A stretch of 64,000 nucleotides of DNA from Streptomyces xiamenensis (GCF_000993785.3 NZ_CP009922.3:1984001-2048000); one strand, 5' to 3'; counted from the stretch's first letter, positions 1 through 12,389 are shown. Numbers and translations are program-made. The notes: generated by a model not told the origin, from the letters alone.

Positions 1-514
1 CCGGCGAACCAGAACTCGCTGTCCGGGACCTGGCAGGCGGTGCCCATCAGGCCCTGGCCGCTGCCGGACCGGACGCTGGTGGTCTGCTGCACCGTCCAGC
101 CGGGGGCCAGCAGTTGCTCGGCGGTGCCGGCGAGGGCGGGCGCCCCGTAGGTGTCGATGCTCTCGGCGACGGGGACGCCCGGCTGCTCCAGGGCGACCAG
201 CGGCTCGGGGCCCTCGCTGTCCGCGTCCTCGTCGGTGCCGAAGCCGGCCGTGTACTCGGGGGCGGGGAGGAGGTAGGCGCGGCCTTCGCCCCGGCCCTCG
301 GCGCTGCTCTCGGCGGCCGGGGTGTACGCGGTGTACTCGGTGGTCGCCAGTTCCGCGTCGGTGGGGCGGGGGCAGGTGAGGGCGGTGCGTTCCACCGGCA
401 TCTCACGGGCCTTGCCGGCCGGGGTGGTGTCCTCTTCGCCGTCGCCGAGGGAGGCCACGCCGGTCACCGCGACGAGCGCGGTGACCGTGGCCAGCAGGGA
501 GATGGTCGTCCGGT

Positions 515-518
<4 letters not shown>
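1..518 (-). CDS. DUF5719-type secreted protein, partial (C-terminus beyond left edge)
   Basis: I read 172 codons with no stop before the window edge. The start ATG overlaps the upstream glycosyltransferase stop by four bases (ATGA), so the two are translationally coupled. The protein opens with MNRTTISLLATVTALVAVTG, a signal peptide or membrane anchor. An acidic, Ala/Pro-rich linker follows. The later part contains GWTVQQTT and GLMGTACQVPDSEFWFAG, with a Cys before a Trp-containing turn. This resembles the DUF5719 proteins that follow the large glycosyltransferase next to whiB in actinomycetes, from family memory. It is probably extracytoplasmic and envelope-related, but no biochemical role can be given. 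Confidence 0.75.
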
Positions 519-4182
<3,664 letters not shown>

Positions 4183-4372
4183 CGAGGTGCGGACCCCGGT
4201 TCGCTCGGTGGGCTGGGGGACGCGCGCGCCCTGCGGCAGCGGCGAGTGCGTCGGGGACAGCGCACCACACTAGCGGCTGGGGCCGACGGCGCTCCGCGTG
4301 CCGGACAACTGTCCATGGCCCGCCGGGGAGATGTACGGCCGTGCCGACGTGTTCTTCGCGGCGTCGCCGCGG

Positions 4373-4636
4373 TCAGACGGCGGCCTTCTTCAGTCGGCGG
4401 CGCTCCCGTTCGGACAGGCCGCCCCAGATGCCGAAGCGTTCGTCGTTGGCGAGGGCGTACTCCAGGCATTCGGAGCGCACCTCGCAGGCCAGGCATACTT
4501 TTTTGGCTTCGCGGGTGGAACCGCCCTTCTCGGGGAAGAACGACTCCGGGTCGGTCTGGGCGCACAGCGCGCGCTCCTGCCAGCCCATCTCTTCGTCCGC
4601 TTCGTTGACCAGCAGTTGGTGGAACAGCTCGGTCAT
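4373..4636 (-). CDS. whiB: WhiB, iron-sulfur developmental regulator
   Basis: The 87-residue protein has the full Wbl signature. Four cysteines lie at 25, 48, 51 and 57 (C-X22-C-X2-C-X5-C) to hold a [4Fe-4S] cluster. The GIWGG turn is at 69-73, followed by the basic tail ERRRLKKAAV for DNA contact. Length and sequence match Streptomyces WhiB (WhiB2 of mycobacteria), which acts with WhiA to stop aerial growth and start sporulation septation. Its place between the large glycosyltransferase and the fbiA region is the conserved actinobacterial arrangement. A candidate BldD-type site lies about 72-94 bases upstream of the start. This is one of the most secure calls here. Confidence 0.97.
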   Translation of the reverse strand: MTELFHQLLVNEADEEMGWQERALCAQTDPESFFPEKGGSTREAKKVCLACEVRSECLEYALANDERFGIWGGLSERERRRLKKAAV

Positions 4637-5109
4637 GTGCGCGCCCCTCGTCCTCTTTGCTACCCCGTGATGCCATCGCTCGCTATCGATTGCCGTCGAA
4701 CGACACGAGTGAAATTACAGGTGCGTCACTCCCGGGCAGTCAAGCCACGATCTGCCATTCACCCGATGATTCACCCTCTGGCACCACAGCCATACGGAAA
4801 GTGTTCAAATCGCCACAAACTATGCTCACGCAACTCAGCACGTTCGCTTTATCCGATCTTCATTTCGGATCAAAGAGGGGCACTGATGAGATACGCCCCT
4901 GACCGCGTACTGCGTGACTGATGCGTGCTCCTGACCGCTTCAGGCGGTGCATAAACCTTTCAGCAGACAGCACGACCGGATGTGGTGAAAGAATGCGCCA
5001 AGGGATGGCCCCGAGTTGACAACCGAGTGGCCGTTCCGAATCAATCTGCACGCACACATCTTCTGCCCCTCCTCTCCTCACTTCCGGAAGCGCTGAGACC
5101 ACCTCACAC
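4637..5109. other. Long divergent intergenic region between whiB and the cupin gene
   Basis: This 473-base region is visibly richer in A/T than its surroundings, and I see no convincing gene in it. It holds the BldD-like element at 4708-4730. Two small inverted repeats are present: ATCCGA/TCGGAT at 4851-4856 and 4865-4870, and AGGGGC/GCCCCT at 4876-4881 and 4895-4900. A TTGACA at 5016-5021 could be a -35 box for the rightward genes, but no clear -10 sits at the right distance. Long complex leaders are typical of whiB-type genes. Confidence 0.5.
4708..4730 (-). promoter_or_regulatory. Candidate BldD box upstream of whiB (AGTGA-N13-TCACT)
   Basis: A perfect AGTGA...TCACT inverted repeat with a 13-base spacer lies 72-94 bases upstream of the whiB ATG. 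BldD binds loosely spaced AGTGA/TCACC half-sites, and whiB is a known member of the BldD regulon in Streptomyces. Assignment of this particular site is inference. Confidence 0.5.
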
Positions 5110-5598
5110 ATGAACAACGACAACGAGATCGCCGGAGATCCCTTCTCCGTGCCGCATCTTCTGCAGCCCGTCGCCGAGCACCCATCCACCGTCGCGCAGT
5201 TCGCCGGGATGGCCACCGCTCTCGCGGGTGATCGTGAGTGTTGGGCTCCCCTGGTGCGGTACGACGGGACCACCCGCTGGTACCACCGGCTGCGCACCGG
5301 CCCCGGCTACGAGGTGTGGCTGCTGAGCTGGGTGCCCGGCCAGGGCAGCGGGCTCCACGACCACGGACCGTCCAGCGGTGTCCACACCGTGCTGGAGGGA
5401 ACGCTCACCGAACGCACCGCACGCGGACCGCGCCGCCTCACCCCCGGCACGCTGCACGTCTTCGCGCCCGGACACGTCCACGAGATGGTCAACGACTCCC
5501 TCGAAGGGGCCGTCAGCCTGCACGTGTACTTCCCGGGCCTGACCGAGATGCCCATGCACGCCCAACGGGCCCGGACACAGCCGCAGGTCGCCTGCTGA
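5110..5598 (+). CDS. Cysteine dioxygenase type I-like cupin
   Basis: The 162-residue product is a one-domain cupin of the cysteine dioxygenase family. [16 protein letters not shown] carries the first metal ligands His83 and His85 and the second-motif entry. FAPGHVHEM (His122/His124) supplies the third. Family members oxidise cysteine to cysteine sulfinate with non-haem Fe(II) and O2. No catalytic Cys-Tyr crosslink pair can be proven by eye, so another thiol substrate is possible. It lies 12 bases upstream of fbiA and is probably co-transcribed with the F420 genes. Start: the ATG follows an intergenic region, with no better upstream alternative. Confidence 0.85.
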   Translation: MNNDNEIAGDPFSVPHLLQPVAEHPSTVAQFAGMATALAGDRECWAPLVRYDGTTRWYHRLRTGPGYEVWLLSWVPGQGSGLHDHGPSSGVHTVLEGTLTERTARGPRRLTPGTLHVFAPGHVHEMVNDSLEGAVSLHVYFPGLTEMPMHAQRARTQPQVAC

Positions 5599-5610
5599 CA
5601 GACTGGCCAC

Positions 5611-6576
5611 ATGCGACGCATCGTGGTTCTGTCCGGCGGCATCGGCGGCGCCCGCTTCCTGCGCGGTCTCCAAGGGGCCGCGCCGGACGCGGACATCACC
5701 GTCATCGGCAACACCGGCGACGACATCCATCTGTTCGGCCTCAAGGTCTGCCCCGACCTCGACACCGTGATGTACACCCTCGGTGGCGGGATCCACGAGG
5801 AACAGGGCTGGGGCCGGGCGGCGGAGACCTTCGCCGTCAAGGAGGAACTCGCGGCGTACGGGGTCGGACCCGAGTGGTTCGGCCTCGGCGACCGCGACTT
5901 CGCCACCCACATCGTGCGTACCCAGATGCTGGCCGCCGGCTATCCGCTCAGCGCGGTCACCGAGGCGCTGTGCCGGCGCTGGCAGCCGGGCGTCACGCTG
6001 CTGCCGATGACGGACGACCGGGTCGAGACCCACGTGCTGACGGACGCCGAGGACGGCACCCGCAAGGCCATCCACTTCCAGGAGTACTGGGTACGGCTGC
6101 GGGCCGCCGTGCCCGCGCACGCCGTGGTCCCGGTCGGTGCCGAGCAGTCCACGCCCGCCCCCGGCGTACTGGAGGCGATCGGCGCCGCCGACGCCATCAT
6201 CTTCCCGCCGTCCAACCCGGTCGTCTCGGTCGGCACCATCCTCGCCGTGCCCGGCATCCGGGAGGCCATCGCGGAGGCCGGCGTCCCGGTGGTGGGCCTG
6301 TCCCCGATCATCGGCGACGCGCCGGTGCGCGGCATGGCCGACAAGGTGCTCGCCGCCATCGGCGTGGAGCCCACGGCGGCGGCCGTCGCCCAGCACTACG
6401 GATCCGGGCTGCTGGACGGCTGGCTGGTGGACACGGTCGACGCCCACGCGGTGAAGGCGGTGGAGGCCGACGGCATCCGCTGCCGCGCCGTGCCCCTGCT
6501 GATGACGGACGCCGCCGCCACCGAGGCGATGGCGACCGAAGCACTGAACCTGGCCGAGGAGTTGAGGACGGTATGA
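5611..6576 (+). CDS. fbiA: 2-phospho-L-lactate transferase family enzyme (F420 biosynthesis)
   Basis: The 321-residue protein begins [19 protein letters not shown], the glycine-rich nucleotide-binding start of CofD/Fbi[21 protein letters not shown] and [16 protein letters not shown] are further family blocks. The enzyme moves the phospho(enol)lactyl group from a GDP-activated donor to the deazaflavin Fo, giving (dehydro-)F420-0. In actinobacteria the donor is thought to derive from phosphoenolpyruvate. Its stop overlaps the fbiB ATG (ATGA). A CAGACT hexamer ends six bases before the ATG and could give a weak leaderless start inside the operon. Confidence 0.95.
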   Translation: MRRIVVLSGGIGGARFLRGLQGAAPDADITVIGNTGDDIHLFGLKVCPDLDTVMYTLGGGIHEEQGWGRAAETFAVKEELAAYGVGPEWFGLGDRDFATHIVRTQMLAAGYPLSAVTEALCRRWQPGVTLLPMTDDRVETHVLTDAEDGTRKAIHFQEYWVRLRAAVPAHAVVPVGAEQSTPAPGVLEAIGAADAIIFPPSNPVVSVGTILAVPGIREAIAEAGVPVVGLSPIIGDAPVRGMADKVLAAIGVEPTAAAVAQHYGSGLLDGWLVDTVDAHAVKAVEADGIRCRAVPLLMTDAAATEAMATEALNLAEELRTV

Positions 6577-7883
6577 CCCTGCGCGTATGGGCGCTGCCCG
6601 GCATTCCGGAGGTCAACCCCGGCGACAGCCTGGCCGAGTTGATCGCGACGGCGGCCGGATCCGGGGACACCCCCGGCCTGGCGGACGGTGACATCCTCCT
6701 CGTCACCTCGAAGATCGTCAGCAAGGCCGAGGGCCGGGTGCTCCAGGCCGATGACCGGGAGGCGGCGATCGACGCCGAGACCGTACGGCTGGTCGCCCGG
6801 CGCGGGGCGACCCGCATCGTGGAGACCCGGCACGGCCTGGTGATGGCGGCCGCCGGGGTCGACGCCTCCAACACCTCCAAGGGCACCGTGCTCCTGCTGC
6901 CCGAGGACTCGGACGCCTCGGCGGCGCGACTGCGGCGCGGGCTGCGGGAACTGCTGTCGGTGGACGTCGGCGTCATCATCACCGACACCTTCGGACGGCC
7001 GTGGCGCGAGGGCCTGACGGACGTGGCCATCGGCGCCTCGGGCGTGGAGGTACTGGACGATCTGCGCGGCGGCACCGACACCCACGGCAACCCGCTGGGC
7101 ATGACGGTCACCGCGCTCGCCGACGAACTCGCCGGGGCCGGCGACCTGGTGAAGGGCAAGACCTCGGGCCTGCCGGTGGCGGTGGTACGGGGTCTGGCGC
7201 ACCGCACGGACCCCGACACGCCCGAGACCGCCCGGGCGCTGATCAGGGACGCCTCGCTGGACATGTTCCGGCTCGGTACCTCGGAGGCGATCCGCGAGGC
7301 GGTGACCCAGCGGCGCACGGTGCGGGAGTTCACCCCGGACCCGGTCGACCCGGCGGCGGTCCGCCGCGCGGTCGCGGCGGCGATCACCGCCCCGGCCCCG
7401 CACCACTCCACGCCGTGGCGCTTCGTCCTGCTGGAGTCGGCGGACAGCCGTACCACCCTGCTGGACGCGATGCGCGAGGCGTGGATCGCGGACCTGCGGG
7501 CGGACGGCAAGCCGGAGGAGTCGATCGCCAAGCGGGTGAAGCGCGGCGACGTCCTGCGGGCCGCGCCGTACCTGGTGATCCCCTGTCTGACCACGACGCA
7601 GTGGGCCCACCCCTACCCCGACGCGCGCCGGGCGGGCGCGGAGGCGGAGATGTTCACGGTCTCGATGGGCGCGGCCGTCCAGAACCTCCTGGTCGCCCTG
7701 ACGGCGGAGGGCCTGGGCTCGGCGTGGATCTCCTCCACGATGTTCTGCCGCGACACCACCCGGGCCGCCCTGGACCTCCCCGCGGACTGGTCCCCCATGG
7801 GCGCGGTGGCGGTCGGCCACCCGGCGGGCGAGGCCAGGCCCCGTCCGCCCCGCGAGGCGGACGACTTCATCGTCACCCGCTGA
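6573..7883 (+). CDS. fbiB: Bifunctional F420:glutamate ligase / dehydro-F420-0 reductase
   Basis: The 436-residue two-domain protein matches actinobacterial FbiB. Residues 1 to about 245 form a CofE-type gamma-glutamyl ligase ([40 protein letters not shown]) that adds the poly-glutamate tail to F420. Residues from about 250 are a nitroreductase-fold FMN domain ([33 protein letters not shown]) that reduces the dehydro precursor. The start ATG is embedded in the fbiA stop, so fbiA and fbiB are coupled. With the fbiA product this covers the late F420 steps; fbiC and fbiD are not in the window. Confidence 0.95.
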   Translation: MTLRVWALPGIPEVNPGDSLAELIATAAGSGDTPGLADGDILLVTSKIVSKAEGRVLQADDREAAIDAETVRLVARRGATRIVETRHGLVMAAAGVDASNTSKGTVLLLPEDSDASAARLRRGLRELLSVDVGVIITDTFGRPWREGLTDVAIGASGVEVLDDLRGGTDTHGNPLGMTVTALADELAGAGDLVKGKTSGLPVAVVRGLAHRTDPDTPETARALIRDASLDMFRLGTSEAIREAVTQRRTVREFTPDPVDPAAVRRAVAAAITAPAPHHSTPWRFVLLESADSRTTLLDAMREAWIADLRADGKPEESIAKRVKRGDVLRAAPYLVIPCLTTTQWAHPYPDARRAGAEAEMFTVSMGAAVQNLLVALTAEGLGSAWISSTMFCRDTTRAALDLPADWSPMGAVAVGHPAGEARPRPPREADDFIVTR

Positions 7884-7975
7884 GGGTGATATCCGCTTCA
7901 AAGCGTTGCTTGAAGGCTTGCTGTGCCGTTTACTCGCAGAGAAGGGGTCCATAATCCACTGAAGGAGGGATCAGG

Positions 7976-9226
7976 ATGCTGCTGAGCTTCAGGGTGGGGA
8001 ACCACCGCTCACTCTGGGAGGAGCAGCAACTGAACCTCACCCCGGTCTACGAAGCGGACCGCCCGGAGGGCACGGCCTGGGAGGCCGTACCGGTGGCGGC
8101 GATCTTCGGCGCGAACGCGGCGGGCAAGTCGAACATGGTGGACGCTCTCCGCTTCATGCGACGGATGGTGGCCAGGTCACATCAGGACGCGGAACCGGGC
8201 GGGGGAATCAACCGGACACCATTCGCCCTGGATCCGGAAGGCGCCGACACCGCTTCGTGGTACGTGGTTGACCTGCTGCTGGACGGCGTGCGCCACACGT
8301 ACGGCTTCAGTATCGACGGCGACCGGGTGCGGGACGAATGGCTCTACAGTTTCCCGCACGGACGGAAGCGCAAAATCTTCCAGCGCGACGGGATCGGCTT
8401 CTCCTTCGGGGACTCCGTGCCCGAGCGGGAGCTGCACCTGGTCAGCAGGATCACGGAACCCAACACCCTCTTCATGTCGGTCGCCGCCCGGTCGCGGCAG
8501 GAGGCCCTGTTGCCCGTGTACCGGTGGTTCGCGCAGACCCTGAGGTTCATGACACCTGGACAAGCCCCACGCATTCTCCGTACGCGCAACCCCTTCTCGC
8601 CGCCGGATCGGGCACCGCGGGTCGTCGCGCTGTTGCGCGCGGCCGATCTTGGCATCGAGGACGCGGGGCTGGACGAGGCGGAGTTCGTGGACGACGGGGA
8701 GAATCAGCTCTGGGGCATCCGCGGCAGAAAGCTGTGGGTGGCCCAGCGGGGCCGTCACGGCAGGACACGTCTCGACATCGGTGAGCAGTCCGAGGGGACG
8801 CAGATGCTCCTCGCGTACTCCGGCCCAGTCCTGGACACCCTGGATCACGGTGGTCTCCTGGTCATCGACGAGGTCGATGCCAGCCTCCACCCCAAGCTGA
8901 CGGCTCACCTCGTCAAGCTGTTCCAGGACCCGCAGACCAACCCGCACGGCGCGCAGCTCATCCTCACCACCCACGACGCCAGCCTTCTCGGCCGTAGTGG
9001 AGGGGAGGAGATCCTCAAGCGGGATCAGGTCTGGTTCGTCGAGAAGAACGAGTACGGCGAGACCAGCCTCTTCCCGCTGTCGGACTTCAGGCCGCGCCAG
9101 GACGAGAACCGTGAGCGGCGCTACCTTGGCGGCAGCTACGGCGCCGTGCCGTTCCTCAGTGACGAGCGGTTCGAAGCGGCGGTGGCCGCCAGGGGGAGGG
9201 TGGATGGCGAGGAAGCCGGGGAGTAG
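7976..9226 (+). CDS. AAA15-type ATPase, AbiLi/RloA-like (candidate phage defence)
   Basis: The 416-residue protein starts LLSFRVGNHRSL, the N-terminus typical of SMC/RecF-like AAA15 ATPases. Walker A is IFGANAAGKSN (about 43-53), the signature-like stretch is DIGEQSEGTQMLLAYSG, and Walker B is GGLLVIDEVDASLHP with a D-loop and a following switch His in TTHDASLL. A strong AAGGAGG ribosome site lies eight bases before the ATG. The downstream rloB-like gene starts inside its last 23 bases. Paired AAA15-RloB genes form AbiL-type abortive-infection systems; here the pairing, not an assay, supports that role. Codon use is less GC3-extreme than in the neighbouring fbi genes, suggesting an accessory insert. 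Confidence 0.85.
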   Translation: MLLSFRVGNHRSLWEEQQLNLTPVYEADRPEGTAWEAVPVAAIFGANAAGKSNMVDALRFMRRMVARSHQDAEPGGGINRTPFALDPEGADTASWYVVDLLLDGVRHTYGFSIDGDRVRDEWLYSFPHGRKRKIFQRDGIGFSFGDSVPERELHLVSRITEPNTLFMSVAARSRQEALLPVYRWFAQTLRFMTPGQAPRILRTRNPFSPPDRAPRVVALLRAADLGIEDAGLDEAEFVDDGENQLWGIRGRKLWVAQRGRHGRTRLDIGEQSEGTQMLLAYSGPVLDTLDHGGLLVIDEVDASLHPKLTAHLVKLFQDPQTNPHGAQLILTTHDASLLGRSGGEEILKRDQVWFVEKNEYGETSLFPLSDFRPRQDENRERRYLGGSYGAVPFLSDERFEAAVAARGRVDGEEAGE

Positions 9227-9836
9227 CCCCCGACGCGGGCCTCGCTTCGAGTCCGACCTGCGCAGGTCCGGCCGTGGGCGGGAACCCAGAGAACGCATCC
9301 TGGTGTTCTGCGACTCCGATGTCACGGAACGGGACTACCTGCGGGCGCTGGTGGGGCATGTCGCGAACCCCGCTGTCACGGTCAGGATCAGGAACAAGCC
9401 CTGCTCGCCCTCTCAGTTAGTTGCCCATGCCGCCAGCTTCCGGGACAAGGCCCCGGAGGACTTCGACCAGGTTTGGTGCGTCTTCGATGTCGACGATTAC
9501 AGCGACATCCACCAGGCCGTGAAGAAGGCCGGTGACCTGGGGATCAAGCTGGCCGTCTCCAACCCCTGCTTCGAGTTGTGGCTGCTGCTGCACCACACCC
9601 CGCACACCGCCCACATCATGGGGTACCGGCAGCTTGTCCCTCTGCTCACCAAGCACGTCCCGGCCTACGACAAAGCCAGGATCAACTTCCCCCGCGACTT
9701 CGGGCCTAGCTGGGCGAGGGCGGTGGAGCGTGCACGGGGGCTTGCGACATCCGGTCAGGAGTACGCGGTGAATCCGTCCACCGGTGTCTGGGCGCTGGTG
9801 GAGATCATCGGGGGCGGCAGTGACCGGCGGAGGTGA
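9204..9836 (+). CDS. RloB-family protein (TOPRIM-like), partner of the AAA ATPase; contains a TTA codon
   Basis: I chose the ATG that overlaps the ATPase gene by 23 bases, giving 210 residues. RERILVFCDSDVTERDYLRAL and QVWCVFDVDDYSD match the two acidic blocks of RloB proteins, which resemble a TOPRIM nuclease core. SNPCFELWLLLH is the most recognisable RloB motif. The usual CEG glutamate of the first block is replaced here by CDSD, so metal binding may differ. RloB is the partner (AbiLii-like) of AAA15 ATPases in defence systems. The codon at 9417-9419 is TTA, read only by the bldA tRNA in Streptomyces, so expression is probably late and development-linked. Confidence 0.85.
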   Translation: MARKPGSSPRRGPRFESDLRRSGRGREPRERILVFCDSDVTERDYLRALVGHVANPAVTVRIRNKPCSPSQLVAHAASFRDKAPEDFDQVWCVFDVDDYSDIHQAVKKAGDLGIKLAVSNPCFELWLLLHHTPHTAHIMGYRQLVPLLTKHVPAYDKARINFPRDFGPSWARAVERARGLATSGQEYAVNPSTGVWALVEIIGGGSDRRR

Positions 9837-10311
9837 GTTCTTCTGCTGGGTCGACTTCTTCGTCCCCAGGCCGCCGGCTCCCCTGCCGCCGCGGGGTAAG
9901 CGGCGGGGCCTGGGATGGAGGCCGTTGTTCGCTGTACTGGTGATCATCGACGGGCTGGAGCTGATCCTCGAACTGCTCGTCGAGGGCCTGAAGCGCCTCG
10001 CCGTGGCGGCCTGGCGGCCCGTGCGGGGGCAGGTGTGGAGCGGTGGCTGGGAGAGCGAGGCGGGCCGTTTCGTCGTCGCGGTCCGGGAATCGTCCCGGCG
10101 GGCGGTGCTGACACCGGTGGCCGGCGGGGTGCGGTGGCGCCGGCCGGACCAGGTCGTGTCCGACGCCGTGCCGCTCGCATGCTCGGTGCGCCGGCGGCGC
10201 GGGCGCCGCGTGGAGATCGGGTTCGGGGACGGGTCGTGGGTGACGGTGTGGATGCGGTCGTTGCCCGCCGCTGAGCGGTTTCATTCGCAGAGTGTGTCGT
10301 TCGCCGGCTGA
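9820..10311 (+). CDS. Unknown small protein downstream of the RloB pair
   Basis: I do not recognise this product (163 residues from a GTG that overlaps the rloB stop by 17 bases). After a Pro-rich start it has one hydrophobic stretch (PLFAVLVIIDGLELILELLV), then a basic, Trp- and Val-rich region ending in GDGSWVTVWMRSLPAAERF. A start 36 bases further upstream is also open. Its stop lies 31 bases inside the convergent LCP gene, an unusually deep tail overlap. It could be a third member of the defence cassette or an older resident gene. Confidence 0.55.
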   Translation: MTGGGEFFCWVDFFVPRPPAPLPPRGKRRGLGWRPLFAVLVIIDGLELILELLVEGLKRLAVAAWRPVRGQVWSGGWESEAGRFVVAVRESSRRAVLTPVAGGVRWRRPDQVVSDAVPLACSVRRRRGRRVEIGFGDGSWVTVWMRSLPAAERFHSQSVSFAG

Positions 10312-11282
10312 GTCGGGTGGGTTGTCGCCGCCGTGGGGGTTTTCGGGATGGGGAGGGGGAGGTCCTTCTTCAGGGTGGTGAACAGGGCTGCCGCCTCGCG
10401 TTCGTTCCACAGGACCGTGGAGCCCAGGTCGGGGTGGGTGTGGTCGCGGTCGGCGACGGGGACCGAGGCGTAGTCGATCGTCGTGCGGTTCGGGCCGGCG
10501 AGGATCTCGGCCAGGTCGAGCATCTCCTGGGCGCCGAAGCCGGAGTCCGCGCGGACGGAGGTCAGCAGGGCCTCGGCGGTGGCCGGGATGCGGGCGGGGG
10601 TGGCCAGGGCCTTGGTGGCCAGTGCGGCCAGCAGGCGCTGCTGGCGTTGCATGCGGCCGAAGTCGGCCGTGGGGTCGACGGTGCGGGCGCGGGCGTACTG
10701 GAGGGCCTCGCCGCCGGTGAGGGTGGAGGTGCCGGCGGGGAGGTCGAGGCCGGATTTCTCGTCCTGGAGGGGGCGCGGGGTGCAGACCTCGACGCCGCCG
10801 ACCGCGTCGACCGCGCGCATGAAGCTGACGAAGTTCACTTCGAGGTAGTGGTCGATCCGCAGGTCGGTGAGGTTCTCGACGGCGCTCACCATGAGTTCCG
10901 GACCGCCTTGGGAGAGGGCGGCGTTCAGCTTGGCGGGTTCGGGGAGGGCGGTCAGGGTGTCGCGCGGGAGGCTGACGATGGAGGCGCGGTCCCCCGTGGC
11001 GGAGAGGTGGACCAGCATGATGCTGTCCGCGCAGTGGCAGCCCTCGCCGCCCAGGTGGTAGGCGCGCCGTTCCTCGTCGGTCAGGCCGTCGCGGGTGTCG
11101 GTGCCGATGACCAGGAGGTTCAGCCCGGGGTCGCCGTCCGGGCGGTCCTGGTCGCGGAGGCCGGCGAAGGGGTCGACGCGTTCGACGCCGTTCTCCACCT
11201 TGCTGACCACGGCGTGACCGACCCCGCTGATGGTCAGCAGCAGGGCGGCGAGGGTGGCGGCGATCCGGAACCTCACAGACAT
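10281..11282 (-). CDS. LytR-CpsA-Psr (LCP) family wall-polymer ligase
   Basis: The 333-residue protein has an N-terminal membrane anchor (AATLAALLLTISGVGHAVV) and one LCP domain. LCP blocks visible are LNLLVIGTDTRDG, CADSIMLVHLS, ASIVSLPRDTL (catalytic Arg/Asp region), VDAVGGVEVC and FGRMQRQQRLL. LCP enzymes transfer undecaprenyl-linked glycopolymers onto peptidoglycan outside the membrane. It lacks the C-terminal LytR_C domain seen in the next two LCP proteins. It is divergent from the GT2 gene at 11364, and both starts carry leaderless-type -10 boxes. Confidence 0.9.
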   Translation of the reverse strand: MSVRFRIAATLAALLLTISGVGHAVVSKVENGVERVDPFAGLRDQDRPDGDPGLNLLVIGTDTRDGLTDEERRAYHLGGEGCHCADSIMLVHLSATGDRASIVSLPRDTLTALPEPAKLNAALSQGGPELMVSAVENLTDLRIDHYLEVNFVSFMRAVDAVGGVEVCTPRPLQDEKSGLDLPAGTSTLTGGEALQYARARTVDPTADFGRMQRQQRLLAALATKALATPARIPATAEALLTSVRADSGFGAQEMLDLAEILAGPNRTTIDYASVPVADRDHTHPDLGSTVLWNEREAAALFTTLKKDLPLPIPKTPTAATTHPTQPANDTLCE

Positions 11283-11290
11283 GGCAGCCA

Positions 11291-11296
11291 AAGGTA
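11291..11296 (-). promoter_or_regulatory. Leaderless-type -10 (TACCTT) for the first LCP gene
   Basis: TACCTT fits TANNNT and ends eight bases before the ATG at 11282, so the transcript would begin at or next to the start codon. No clear -35 is visible. Confidence 0.45.
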
Positions 11297-11350
11297 TTTC
11301 CAGATGATCTACATACTGGGGCGGCGCGCTGCCGCGTCCCCCGTTCGCGG

Positions 11351-11356
11351 TAACGT
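11351..11356 (+). promoter_or_regulatory. Leaderless-type -10 (TAACGT) for the GT2 gene
   Basis: TAACGT lies seven bases before the GTG at 11364, and there is no ribosome site. This spacing favours 11364 over the GTG at 11355 as the true start. Confidence 0.45.
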
Positions 11357-11363
11357 GAGCCGG

Positions 11364-12389
11364 GTGACCAGCACCCCGCCCCCCGCCGTGTCCGTCATCA
11401 TGCCGGTGCTCAACGAGGAACGGCATCTGCGCAGTTCCGTCCAGCACATCCTGGCCCAGGAGTATGCCGGTGAGCTCGAGGTCGTCATCGCCCTCGGCCC
11501 CAGCGCCGACGACACCGACCGGATCGCCCAGGAACTCGTCGCCGAGGACGCGCGGGTCAAGACCGTCGCCAACCCCACCGGGCGGACCCCGGCCGGGCTG
11601 AACGCCGCCATCAGGGCGTCCCGGCACCCGGTCGTCGTGCGGGTCGACGGGCACGGGATGCTCTCCCCCGACTACATCGCCACCGCTGTGCGCCTCCTGG
11701 AGGAGACCGGCGCGGCCAACGTCGGCGGCATCATGCACGCCGAGGGCGAGAACGACTGGGAGCGGGCCGTCGCCTGCGCCATGACCTCGAAGATCGGCGT
11801 CGGCAACGCCGCCTTCCACACCGGCGGGCAGGCCGGCGAGGCCGAGACCGTGTACCTGGGCGTCTTCCGACGCGAGGTGCTGGAGGCCCAGGGCGGCTAC
11901 AACGAGGAGTTCATCCGGGCCCAGGACTGGGAGCTGAACTTCCGCATCCGGCAGGCCGGCGGGATGATCTGGTTCTCCCCCGAGCTGCTGGTCTCCTACC
12001 GGCCCCGGCCCAGCGTCCGGGCGCTCGCCAAGCAGTATCTGCACTACGGCCGCTGGCGGCACGTGGTCGCCCGCTACCACGCCGGGTCGATCAACCCGCG
12101 CTACCTCGCCCCGCCCACCGCCCTGGTCGCCATCGCGGCCGGGATCGTCGTCGGCGCGGTGCTCACCCCTTGGGCCTTCGTGGTGCCGGCCGGCTACCTG
12201 GCCGCGATCACCCTCGGCTCGATCCCGGCCGGCAAGGGCACCTCGGCCGGGGTGCGGCTACGGATCCCGGTGGCGCTGGCGACCATGCACATGTCGTGGG
12301 GCTGGGGCTTCCTCACCAGCCCTCGCAAGCTGGCCCGCCGGGTCAAGGCCAGCAGCGTCGAGCGGCAGGCCGGCGCTCACCAGATGTGA
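11364..12389 (+). CDS. Family 2 glycosyltransferase with C-terminal membrane segments
   Basis: The 341-residue protein has a GT-A fold: AVSVIMPVLNEERHLRSSV, then VVVRVDGHGMLSPDYI with the DXH/DXD-like metal site, and EEFIRAQDWELNFRIRQAGG with the ED-type catalytic block. The C-terminus holds hydrophobic helices (ALVAIAAGIVVGAVLTPWAF, FVVPAGYLAAITL). It probably uses a nucleotide sugar to build a lipid-linked glycan at the inner membrane, in keeping with the flanking LCP ligases. Its stop overlaps the convergent LCP gene by 13 bases. Confidence 0.9.
   Translation: MTSTPPPAVSVIMPVLNEERHLRSSVQHILAQEYAGELEVVIALGPSADDTDRIAQELVAEDARVKTVANPTGRTPAGLNAAIRASRHPVVVRVDGHGMLSPDYIATAVRLLEETGAANVGGIMHAEGENDWERAVACAMTSKIGVGNAAFHTGGQAGEAETVYLGVFRREVLEAQGGYNEEFIRAQDWELNFRIRQAGGMIWFSPELLVSYRPRPSVRALAKQYLHYGRWRHVVARYHAGSINPRYLAPPTALVAIAAGIVVGAVLTPWAFVVPAGYLAAITLGSIPAGKGTSAGVRLRIPVALATMHMSWGWGFLTSPRKLARRVKASSVERQAGAHQM

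Noticed and set aside
7896..7915. CTTCAA/TTGAAG inverted repeat as a terminator after fbiB
   Set aside because: The six-base stem is too weak to call in a high-GC genome. It could equally be an operator.
7950..7955. CATAAT as a -10 promoter box for the AAA-RloB genes
   Set aside because: It would start the transcript on top of the AAGGAGG ribosome site, and no -35 sits at the right distance. The true promoter is not resolved.
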